From a virus: 64,000 nucleotides of DNA. The stretch is taken from the IMG/VR virus record IMGVR_UViG_3300006737_000001, positions 1 through 64,000 of that record; one strand, 5' to 3'. The position numbers were made by a program, and so were the translations under genes. Below, piece after piece: positions 16,084 through 21,824 of the stretch. The notes under the pieces were generated by a model. The model did no database searches, was not told where the DNA came from, and was given only the letters and a program-made list of their open reading frames with translations. Positions within the stretch are counted from its first letter, which is position 1. Each line of letters starts with the position of its first letter.

Positions 16084-16215
16084 ATGGATAACAAAACATC
16101 AATAGCTGTAATTAGTGCATTGAAATATAAACTTCAAAACGAAGATTGTAAAATCAATTTACCAAAAGCAACTTATGCAAAAGCATTAAGAAATAGTCTT
16201 ATCAGACTAAGATAA
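16084..16215 (+). CDS. 43-residue basic protein of unknown function
   Basis: ATG preceded by GGAGGT at a spacing of about eight bases. Encodes MDNKTSIAVISALKYKLQNE and a Lys/Arg-rich end. Unrecognised. Confidence 0.55.
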   Translation: MDNKTSIAVISALKYKLQNEDCKINLPKATYAKALRNSLIRLR

Positions 16216-16302
16216 ATATATAAGGCCCTTGAATACGAGGGATTTTACCTGCGTGGGTGAGAACCTGCGCGGGTGAGAAACAGCCCAGATGAGAAAGTGA
16301 GA

Positions 16303-16333
16303 TTTTCCACTCGTGTGAAAAAACCTTTATATA
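16303..16333 (+). promoter_or_regulatory. Palindrome-TATA promoter, copy 1
   Basis: TTTTCCAC, TCGT and GTGAAAAAA make a near-perfect palindrome (16303-16323) followed directly by CCTTTATATAGGG. The first T of TTTATATA (16326) is 29 bases before the ATG. A TTGGTA element lies about eight bases before the start codon. Three other genes here carry the same arrangement. Confidence 0.75.
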
Positions 16334-16354
16334 GGGTAGTGTTCTTGGTATATT

Positions 16355-16477
16355 ATGAGCAGAGGAGAACCATTTGGCAGTTGCGAGGACTGCGGGCTTG
16401 ATGAGGTCGAACTATTCGGCGGACTGTGTGAAGATTGTGAAACAGAAATGTTTGCGACTTTCTGGACAGGAGACTGA
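16355..16477 (+). CDS. 40-residue zinc-ribbon microprotein
   Basis: MSRGEPFGSCEDCGLDEVEL continues to a second CEDC. The two CxDC knuckles suggest one zinc ion. Leaderless start behind the palindrome-type promoter. The next promoter's TATA box begins nine bases after the stop. Confidence 0.65.
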   Translation: MSRGEPFGSCEDCGLDEVELFGGLCEDCETEMFATFWTGD

Positions 16478-16485
16478 GAGAAACC

Positions 16486-16493
16486 TTTATATA
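16486..16493 (+). promoter_or_regulatory. TATA box for a 27-residue gene
   Basis: AACCTTTATATAGGG, 28 bases before ATG 16514. Only the GAGAGAAACC end of the usual upstream element is present, so this promoter lacks the palindrome. Confidence 0.6.
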
Positions 16494-16513
16494 GGGTGAC
16501 TCAATGGGATACT

Positions 16514-16597
16514 ATGAGAAAATTAAGCATACGAGAAATTAAACTTCAAACAATCGCATTAAGAAGAATACGCAAAGAAATGGAAAAGAATCTTTAG
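16514..16597 (+). CDS. 27-residue basic peptide
   Basis: MRKLSIREIKLQTIALRRIR then KEMEKNL, a single amphipathic basic helix. Support comes from the well-placed TATA box and a leaderless ATG. It may instead be a short leader for the structured RNA that follows. Confidence 0.45.
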   Translation: MRKLSIREIKLQTIALRRIRKEMEKNL

Positions 16598-16826
16598 ATT
16601 CCATGAGTCCCCAACACTGTAAGATGTGGCCGTAGGAGTAGGTGCACCTTTTGGAAGAGGCAAGTGTATGAGTAAGTTTAATAAACTTTCCAGCATGGGG
16701 ACAAGAGGAGACGCCTGACAAGTGATGGCGAAGGGCCAGTGGCATAAGTCCGCCCGAGCGTTAAACGTAGCGACGCATCTCCAGCCCAGTGAGCCGGCCT
16801 ACTACGGTGGGACAGCTGGGCGCCCT
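16598..16826 (+). ncRNA. Candidate structured RNA (region A)
   Basis: No plausible gene on the plus strand. Complementary blocks include GTCCCCA near 16606 with TGGGGAC near 16697, and GCCCAG near 16784 with CTGGGC near 16817. It would be transcribed from the TATA box at 16486. It shares AGTGGCATAA and AAGTCCGCC with the region at 18779-18990. It is not a tRNA or RNase P RNA that I can recognise. Confidence 0.4.
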
Positions 16827-16857
16827 TTTCCACTCATGTGAAAAAACCTTTATATAG
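16827..16857 (+). promoter_or_regulatory. Palindrome-TATA promoter, copy 2
   Basis: TTTTCCAC, TCAT and GTGAAAAAA then CCTTTATATAG. The first T of the box at 16850 is 27 bases before ATG 16877. GTTGGTAATAT precedes the start codon. Confidence 0.75.
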
Positions 16858-16876
16858 ACACACCCGTTGGTAATAT

Positions 16877-17026
16877 ATGACTAGAAAACATTTTGTAGCA
16901 ATAGCTCAGTTATTAGCCAAGCATGACGCAGACCTTAATATGGTCCGAGACTTTGCCGGTATGTGTGCCGAACACAACCCACGCTTCGACAGAGAAACCT
17001 TTATAAAGGCCTGCTCAATGGAGTAA
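16877..17026 (+). CDS. Small phage protein of the ENPRFDRERF type
   Basis: The 49 residues MTRKHFVAIAQLLAKHDADL ... AEHNPRFDRETFIKACSME match a tiny conserved protein found in many bacteriophages (MTRKHFxAIA...NPRFDRxxFxxAC). Function unknown. Its 3' end also contains the TATA box of the next gene. Presence in an archaeal virus suggests exchange between viral lineages or an ancient shared gene. Confidence 0.8.
   Translation: MTRKHFVAIAQLLAKHDADLNMVRDFAGMCAEHNPRFDRETFIKACSME
17000..17007 (+). promoter_or_regulatory. TATA box inside the preceding gene
   Basis: AACCTTTATAAAGG within the end of the 49-residue gene, 28 bases before ATG 17028. The bases are shared with codons for ETFIKA. Confidence 0.6.
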
Positions 17027-17027
17027 T

Positions 17028-17171
17028 ATGAGTAAAATACAAGACATGAGAAACGCCCACCGTTTCCGCAGAGTAGCACGCAGAACCATAACCAAAAACA
17101 AGATTGACTTAGGAGTCCATGAGCAACTTATGGCTATCCGTTTGGGTCTTGCTGAGGATGTGAGAAATTGA
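17028..17171 (+). CDS. 47-residue basic protein
   Basis: MSKIQDMRNAHRFRRVARRT and onward, Arg-rich in the first half and helical. It probably binds nucleic acid. Leaderless start from an internal TATA box. The stop overlaps a TTG start of the next ORF (TTGA). Confidence 0.55.
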   Translation: MSKIQDMRNAHRFRRVARRTITKNKIDLGVHEQLMAIRLGLAEDVRN

Positions 17172-17284
17172 AAAGCATCTTAGATATTTTAGATGACATG
17201 GTCATCTCTGGCATAGATGAGGCAGGGGACTATATTGTCCTCTGCGGGTGTGAAGATGCACCTTGCTGTGGGTGCAACCTGTGA
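17168..17284 (+). CDS. 38-residue protein with Cys-rich tail
   Basis: A TTG start in a TTGA overlap gives MKSILDILDDMVISGIDEAG and then CGCEDAPCCGCNL at the C-terminus, with five cysteines suited to metal binding. The overlap at both ends supports translation. Confidence 0.5.
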   Translation: MKSILDILDDMVISGIDEAGDYIVLCGCEDAPCCGCNL

Positions 17285-17355
17285 GCTACGACAAACCACT
17301 CAAACGCAGTTGGAAGAAAGAAACAAATAAGATTATCAAAAAGGCCAGCCAATAG
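17281..17355 (+). CDS. 24-residue basic peptide
   Basis: GTG start in a GTGA overlap; reads MSYDKPLKRSWKKETNKIIK then KASQ. Very short. Supported only by coupling to the upstream gene and its position before a strong hairpin. Confidence 0.35.
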   Translation: MSYDKPLKRSWKKETNKIIKKASQ

Positions 17356-17379
17356 CTCGTTTGTTTTTCGGACACCTCC

Positions 17380-17399
17380 GGGGGGTAGGGCCTCCCCCC
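17380..17399 (+). terminator. G6/C6 hairpin
   Basis: GGGGGG-TAGGGCCT-CCCCCC, preceded by a T-rich GTTTGTTTTTC run at about 17358-17369. It ends the small operon just before the next palindrome promoter. Confidence 0.5.
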
Positions 17400-17402
17400 A
17401 CC

Positions 17403-17433
17403 TTTTCCACTTGCGTGAAAAAACCTTTATATA
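17403..17433 (+). promoter_or_regulatory. Palindrome-TATA promoter, copy 3
   Basis: TTTTCCAC, TTGC and GTGAAAAAA then CCTTTATATAG. The first T of the box (17426) is 28 bases before ATG 17454. ATTAGTATATT precedes the start. Confidence 0.75.
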
Positions 17434-17453
17434 GACATACTCATTAGTATATT

Positions 17454-17690
17454 ATGAGCAAAAACTTATGTGGTAAGACACGCAAGACTGATGACCCTTA
17501 TGAGGTCTGGACTGGCCCACGTGGCTTTGAATGGAGAGTATTAAAAAAATACCAGAACGCTGAGAACGAAGCAAAGAATCCTCACGCCCGATGGTTCTGT
17601 GCTGTTAAGTCAGACTTTACCTATGGTTCTTTTGAACTTGGTGATGTGTATGTCAGTGAGATTAAGAGCATGGGGGAAAAGCTTATATAG
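17454..17690 (+). CDS. Small phage protein of the LCGKTRK...GSFELGDVYV type
   Basis: The 78 residues start MSKNLCGKTRKTDDPYEVWT and contain FEWRVLKKYQ, ARWFCAVKSDFTYGSFELGD and VYVSEIKS. I recognise near-identical small proteins from actinobacteriophages and other phages. Function unknown. The last codons overlap the TATA box of the next, ORF-less transcript. Confidence 0.8.
   Translation: MSKNLCGKTRKTDDPYEVWTGPRGFEWRVLKKYQNAENEAKNPHARWFCAVKSDFTYGSFELGDVYVSEIKSMGEKLI
17682..17689 (+). promoter_or_regulatory. TATA box with no downstream ORF
   Basis: AAAAGCTTATATAGGG, overlapping the end of the preceding gene. Expected transcription start is near 17710 at TTGGTTATTA, which resembles the TTGGTA element of other starts. 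No ATG frame follows, so it should drive an RNA gene. Confidence 0.6.
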
Positions 17691-17709
17691 GGACACCCTA
17701 TTGGTTATT

Positions 17710-18120
17710 ATCGAGTGGGGAGCCCAAATTACCCCCACTCCTTACAGTTATCAGCTGTAACACCGTGACCTGAGAACTGAGACCAGAATAGACCATACGC
17801 AACAACGAGACACTAACATAACAAATACTAGCTGACAGTGCTGACCAATCCCTTTCCGGTCGATGCGCATCTAAGTTTTAGAACGACGTGTAGCTAACAT
17901 TTTGTATCACCTTTGAATCACTTTATCCCTGTTATAGAGTCAATCCGTTAAGCTATGATGTAATTCTCTGCATCTCTTTTCATCCATCTTTCGTGAAGGA
18001 TATCCTTTTGACTGATGGCAGGTCACACCTTGTGTGGCGCTACCTATGAAGATTGTCGCGCCCTCGGCAACCGCTCCCTAAGGTGTTTCTTAAATCAGGC
18101 CGAGCCTTAGGTGAAGTTGC
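17710..18120 (+). ncRNA. Candidate virus-encoded structured non-coding RNA
   Basis: The predicted transcript begins with GAGTGGGG paired to CCCCACTC (17713-17740), followed by TTACAG/CTGTAA and CACAC-CTT-GTGTG hairpins. CCTAAGG (18077) can pair with CCTTAGG (18105). No open frame of note lies on the plus strand. Size is about 400 nt. It lies between two promoters and resembles no tRNA, SRP or RNase P RNA that I can identify. Confidence 0.5.
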
Positions 18121-18127
18121 ATTTTAT

Positions 18128-18158
18128 TTTTCCACTTGTGTGAAAAAAGCTTTATATA
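18128..18158 (+). promoter_or_regulatory. Palindrome-TATA promoter, copy 4
   Basis: TTTTCCAC, TTGT and GTGAAAAAA then GCTTTATATAGG. The first T of the box at 18151 is 29 bases before ATG 18180. CTTGGTAATAC precedes the start. Confidence 0.75.
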
Positions 18159-18179
18159 GGGGTTCCCCCTTGGTAATAC

Positions 18180-18416
18180 ATGAGCCAAGCAACTCAGACT
18201 AAGACCAATCTTCCTTGGAAGAATGGAAGCAAGGAGGTCGACTACTTCGTAGAAATCGGCACGACTCCGTATGGTAAATACGGTTTATACAAAGAAATGA
18301 TTCCTGTAGGAACAGGTAGCAGAGGAAGACACATGGAACTCGCTCGTGAGATTCGTCTGTCAAATCCAGAAGTCTTTGAGAACTTAGAACTAAGACAAAT
18401 AGTCAGCAGGGGTTAA
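18180..18416 (+). CDS. Small protein of unknown function
   Basis: A 78-residue soluble protein (MSQATQTKTNLPWKNGSKEV...). No domain recognised. Expressed from its own leaderless palindrome-type promoter. Its stop coincides with the start of the next promoter. Confidence 0.6.
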   Translation: MSQATQTKTNLPWKNGSKEVDYFVEIGTTPYGKYGLYKEMIPVGTGSRGRHMELAREIRLSNPEVFENLELRQIVSRG

Positions 18417-18417
18417 C

Positions 18418-18427
18418 CTTAAATAGG
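18418..18427 (+). promoter_or_regulatory. TATA box for the 110-residue gene
   Basis: CTTAAATAGG, 27 bases before ATG 18446. CATTGGTATAG precedes the start codon. No palindrome. Confidence 0.6.
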
Positions 18428-18445
18428 CACACTCATTGGTATAGT

Positions 18446-18778
18446 ATGACTAAAGCAAAGATGGATTACCTTTGGGCTCCAAAGGATGAAAGACTCGTGA
18501 GTTCTTTATTGGACTCGCTGGGATTTGCTCGTGTTGGTGTATCTCAACGATACCCAACCGGAGTAAAGTATGACTGCCTCGTAGCAATATGTGATGTCAT
18601 CGGTTCAAACGATAAGACAGCATCTATGGTTGCATCTCGCACTCATGAACTGCAATCCAAACGGAAAGCAACAGGTAAAGCACCATCGGTTGATTCAGTC
18701 GTTTCTGCTCTTGCATCTGGTAAGATGTCAGAAGCTGATTTGAAGAAAGCGATGAAGAAAGCAGGACTATTGAAATAG
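18446..18778 (+). CDS. Protein of unknown function with C-terminal helical pair
   Basis: 110 residues. The first 60 are mixed alpha/beta (DYLWAPKDERLVSSLLDSLG, YDCLVAICDVIG). The tail SGKMSEADLKKAMKKAGLL is a short helix-turn-helix-like pair. Not recognised. The last gene before the long intergenic and origin-like region. Confidence 0.55.
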   Translation: MTKAKMDYLWAPKDERLVSSLLDSLGFARVGVSQRYPTGVKYDCLVAICDVIGSNDKTASMVASRTHELQSKRKATGKAPSVDSVVSALASGKMSEADLKKAMKKAGLLK

Positions 18779-18990
18779 ATAGATAATAAGCACCTGAGCA
18801 AGTCAGAAAACTGCTCACCTTATATTTATGGAAGTAGCTCTTCCGTAATCGGGTATGGCCGAACAAGTCCGCCACGGACTAAGGCACAGGACTGCGCAAA
18901 CCGAGAAGCGACTGCTGGAGGGATGCAAAACTGGTATGGGTTCTACTATGTAGTGGCATAAACCCATTGGAGGTATACATTAAATCCTCC
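18779..18990 (+). ncRNA. Candidate structured RNA (region B)
   Basis: No gene seen. Stems include TGAGCA/TGCTCA (about 18794-18817) and ATGGGTT/AACCCAT (about 18936-18967) enclosing ACTA/TAGT. It shares AAGTCCGCC (18865) and AGTGGCATAA (18952) with region A at 16598-16826, which suggests a related RNA or shared protein site. No separate promoter was found. Confidence 0.35.
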
Positions 18991-19021
18991 TACCCATCCT
19001 TATTTTTTTTATAATTTTTAT

Positions 19022-19041
19022 TTTTCCACTCGAGTGAAACT
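19022..19041 (+). promoter_or_regulatory. Orphan copy of the promoter palindrome
   Basis: TTTTCCAC, TCGA and GTGAAAC, but followed by TTTTTCAAG and not by a TATA box. It is preceded by a T-rich stretch (about 18998-19022). It may be a decayed promoter or a regulator site tied to the adjacent origin-like region. Confidence 0.5.
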
Positions 19042-19042
19042 T

Positions 19043-19556
19043 TTTCAAGATGCCTCAGCTCAACAAACCCCTCCTCCTCAGTTCGCTTTACAGAGCTCGT
19101 GAGAAACCGTTATCGGGCAGTGAGAAACTGCGCTCTCAGTTCAGGTTCAAACCAGAACCAGAGGTCAGTAGGGCCAGATGAGAAAATAGTCTCAGTTGAG
19201 CACAAGCTCTACTAAGATTTTCGGTAGGCTACAATGAGAAAATGCTTAATGGAGCTTAGTTCGACACGTAATGTGTTCGTGCTCGAACTGTAGTAGTAAT
19301 AGTTATCAGCCTATATTATCTCAGTTAAGCTTTATTATAATGCTCTATTACGCAAAGCTCTACTGAGTAATTAAGCTTTACTTAGTTAAGCTTTACTAAG
19401 CTCTTTACTTACAGCAATAATTAGCATAACTAAGCTATATCTTAATATAGTTAATATAGGGAACACGAACTATATAAAGTTTTGCACGAAAAAGCACCCC
19501 GTTTTTTATACTCAGTTTATTTTTTGTGCTGGGTTCTCAGTCCACAAGGGGAAACG
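19043..19556. other. Long non-coding, repeat-rich region; candidate replication origin
   Basis: No gene seen in about 510 bases. It holds TTAAGCTTTA at 19325, 19371 and 19386, GCTCTA at 19206, 19342 and 19357, and a GTTCGA...TCGAAC hairpin at 19259-19288. GAGAAA-type repeats (TGAGAAACCG, TGAGAAACTG, TGAGAAAATA, TGAGAAAATG) and a very AT-rich right half are also present. Promoters point outward from it in both directions. This is the most origin-like stretch in the window. Confidence 0.45.
19470..19480 (-). promoter_or_regulatory. Leftward TATA box inside the origin-like region
   Basis: ACTTTATATAG on the minus strand. It would start an RNA near 19450 running leftward through the repeats. No gene lies in its path, so an origin primer or antisense RNA is possible. 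Confidence 0.4.
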
Positions 19557-19565
19557 CTTATATAG
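19557..19565 (+). promoter_or_regulatory. TATA box for the MoxR/VWA operon
   Basis: CGCTTATATAGGGG. The first T at 19558 is 29 bases before ATG 19587. It would give a leaderless start of a long operon. Confidence 0.65.
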
Positions 19566-19586
19566 GGGTATATTGATGTAGATACG

Positions 19587-19805
19587 ATGACTATGACCGA
19601 CATCGACACATTAGCAATACAACTAAAAAGCATGACTGCCAAACAGTTACAACAACTGTTAAGTGCAACCCCGAACCGAGACGGTTCCGCAATCAAAGCC
19701 CGTAAGATACGTGCAACTGAGACATACTTCAGGAATGTAAAGAACAATGGATTATATCCACATAACTTTGAGTCCTTCCCTCAGTTCAGAGAGGTCTTAC
19801 CTTGA
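19587..19805 (+). CDS. Small helical protein of unknown function
   Basis: A 72-residue protein (MTMTDIDTLAIQLKSMTAKQ...), mostly helical with a basic middle (AIKARKIRATETYFRN). Unrecognised. First gene of the MoxR/VWA operon. The stop overlaps a TTG start (TTGA). Confidence 0.6.
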   Translation: MTMTDIDTLAIQLKSMTAKQLQQLLSATPNRDGSAIKARKIRATETYFRNVKNNGLYPHNFESFPQFREVLP

Positions 19806-20149
19806 GTGACGTAATCGTTAAGTTCAATAACTACATGACTCAGCACACAGACAAAGTCCCTTTGTTAAGTGTTCAGTCAACTGATGATAAACGTTTCACA
19901 GTGCTGAGGGAATTATTAAATTCCGTCTTCGATGATGTAGAAGACAATGCTTGGTCAGTATCAGTGAACTTAGGAAAGTTCGTAGATGCCCTCAGCACAA
20001 TGGAACAAAAAGATATAGATACTATATCACGAACAGTGAAGAAGTATCAAGTCAAAGGCACTTCGAGTGGTATCTCAGGTGAGAGAACCTATGGATATGA
20101 CCGAAGCCGTGTTGACCGTAAGATGATTAGAAGAAGGAGGGCCAACTGA
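19802..20149 (+). CDS. Protein of unknown function
   Basis: 115 residues from a TTG overlapping the preceding stop. It is acidic in the middle and ends DRSRVDRKMIRRRRAN, a strongly basic tail. No domain recognised. Likely translated by coupling. Confidence 0.55.
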   Translation: MSDVIVKFNNYMTQHTDKVPLLSVQSTDDKRFTVLRELLNSVFDDVEDNAWSVSVNLGKFVDALSTMEQKDIDTISRTVKKYQVKGTSSGISGERTYGYDRSRVDRKMIRRRRAN

Positions 20150-20262
20150 TGAACTGCGTAGATTGTGGACAGTATTCAACATATGATACAGGTGGACACG
20201 AAGTGAATAAGTATTCATGCGAACACTGTTTAGTAGAAGATTACATTACAGGTGAACTATGA
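20149..20262 (+). CDS. 37-residue zinc-ribbon microprotein
   Basis: MNCVDCGQYSTYDTGGHEVN and then CEHC: two CxxC knuckles about 24 residues apart. It overlaps the upstream stop by one base (TGATG) and the MoxR gene by ATGA. Confidence 0.65.
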   Translation: MNCVDCGQYSTYDTGGHEVNKYSCEHCLVEDYITGEL

Positions 20263-21437
20263 GTAGAAGAGAAGGAAGACCATCACCAACTGAGTCAGCT
20301 ACTGACTTCCCTCTACACTATGAACGTGTAGGCGGAGACGGTAGATATTGGCACGTGAGTGAAGACAAGCGTGGAGTGAGAAGATGGAAGAAGGGATTAT
20401 ATCATGGTTCAGATGAGGATAAACTTCTCAGTTCAACAACCGAAACGCTTATAAAGGATGATATATCTGGAGATACAATGGAAGACAAAACCGACCACAG
20501 AGGACTCGACAGTCTATTCGACCGAGACAGTCCCACGTTAGAAGAGGAACCTACCCCCGAAGAAGTGGTAGAAGTAGAGAAAGACACAGTGATGTCTAAA
20601 CTAAGAGGGTCAGTCAATGTGCCCGAAGAGTTTAAATTCGCTGATGACATGACATTCTATACTATGTTGAGAAACATATTTAGAGGTAAAAACATTCTTA
20701 TCACAGGTCCCTCAGGATGTGGTAAGTCGAGTCTCGGTAAGATATTAGCTGATATCACTGCAAAAGACTTTTATAGTTTTAACTTCGGTGACACTATGAA
20801 TCCCTCAGCTAAGTTATTGGGTGACACTAAGTATGACAAAGAAGCCGGAACATGGTTCAAACCATCTCGGTTCGTCAATGCAATACAAAGTGATTCATTC
20901 ATTATGTTAGATGAGGTAACACGTGACCGAACAGGTGACTTAGCTAACATTCTCATGCCGGTATTAGATGGTCAAAAGTATTTAGCTCTCGATGAGAGTG
21001 AAGATAGCGATACTGTCTCAGTTAGTAAAGGTGCGTTCTTTTACGCTACTGCTAACATAGGTAGAGAGTATCTCGGTGCATCTCATGATTTAGACCGAGC
21101 ATGGAAAGATAGATTCACAGGTGGTATATATGAATTAGAATACTTACCACCACAGAAAGAGAAAGAACTGATACAGAACAGAAACCCTCAGCTTACAGAC
21201 TACGATGGTGATAAGATTGTAGACTTTGCTAAGAGAGTGCGTGACTTACATTCTTCAGACGAACTCAATACTGCTGTTTCAACACGTATGTGTTTAGCAT
21301 CGGCTGAGTTAGTTGTTGATGGGATGCCTTTAGTCGATGCACTGAAACACACCTGTTTACCGTTCTACCCTGTTCAGGGTGGTGACGATACTGAGAGAGT
21401 TCGTATTATACAAGTTATTCAATCAATGGGTGAATAG
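20259..21437 (+). CDS. MoxR/CobS-like AAA+ ATPase
   Basis: A 392-residue protein. An acidic, disordered N-terminus (1-120) precedes an AAA+ core with Walker A GPSGCGKSS (about 151-159), Walker B FIMLDE (about 213-218), sensor 1 YATANIG and the Arg-finger region DLDRAWKDRF. The C-terminal lid includes TAVSTRMCLASAELV. MoxR-type ATPases act with VWA proteins to remodel or metallate targets, and exactly such a partner follows two genes later. An internal promoter could also make a form lacking residues 1-73. Confidence 0.85.
   Translation: MSRREGRPSPTESATDFPLHYERVGGDGRYWHVSEDKRGVRRWKKGLYHGSDEDKLLSSTTETLIKDDISGDTMEDKTDHRGLDSLFDRDSPTLEEEPTPEEVVEVEKDTVMSKLRGSVNVPEEFKFADDMTFYTMLRNIFRGKNILITGPSGCGKSSLGKILADITAKDFYSFNFGDTMNPSAKLLGDTKYDKEAGTWFKPSRFVNAIQSDSFIMLDEVTRDRTGDLANILMPVLDGQKYLALDESEDSDTVSVSKGAFFYATANIGREYLGASHDLDRAWKDRFTGGIYELEYLPPQKEKELIQNRNPQLTDYDGDKIVDFAKRVRDLHSSDELNTAVSTRMCLASAELVVDGMPLVDALKHTCLPFYPVQGGDDTERVRIIQVIQSMGE
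20448..20455 (+). promoter_or_regulatory. Internal TATA box in the MoxR-like gene
   Basis: AACGCTTATAAAGG lies inside the coding region, with its TTATAAA 29 bases before an in-frame ATG at 20478 (MEDKTDHRG). This is the usual leaderless spacing. It would yield an ATPase without its disordered N-terminus. Confidence 0.4.
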
Positions 21438-21824
21438 ATGGTTAAGAAGAAAGTATTACGTAGAAAGCACACATATTGGCATCAGTTGGCTAAGTTCCTT
21501 ATACTGAATGGTTACAAACCAACAATGATAGGAAAGATAATCAAGGATGTATTCCCCGATACTGAGGTCAATGGTAGACACGTAGGTGCATACAAACGTA
21601 GATTGATACAAGATGAGGATATTCTCATCCCAAACAAACCAACTATGAATATCAATGAAGTAAGAGAAATAGCTGAAGGCTTAGTTAGTAACGAAGATAT
21701 GTTTATATATAAATGTGTTATCGGTTCAGCTAAGAGAAGCCTTAAGTGCTTCGAGTATAAGTTCCGTAGTGAGGATAAAGATTTAGTAAGTGAGGTAGAT
21801 AAATGGATTATGGCGATTCAATAG
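21438..21824 (+). CDS. Basic protein, possible DNA-binding helix-turn-helix
   Basis: 128 residues. The N-terminal half (YWHQLAKFLILNGYKPTMIG then KIIKDVFP, later GAYKRRLIQ) reads like a helix-turn-helix for site recognition. The C-terminal half is helical. It lies between the ATPase and VWA genes and overlaps the latter by 22 bases. No family identified. Confidence 0.5.
   Translation: MVKKKVLRRKHTYWHQLAKFLILNGYKPTMIGKIIKDVFPDTEVNGRHVGAYKRRLIQDEDILIPNKPTMNINEVREIAEGLVSNEDMFIYKCVIGSAKRSLKCFEYKFRSEDKDLVSEVDKWIMAIQ

Noticed and set aside
16539-16745. 68-codon minus-strand frame
   Set aside because: It is antisense to a small gene and the structured region A, and ends in a Cys/Leu/Phe-rich stretch with no promoter on that strand.
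16598-18990. tRNA, RNase P or SRP RNA
   Set aside because: No T-loop GGTTCGAATCC-like block with an acceptor stem, and no conserved RNase P or SRP core was found in these regions.
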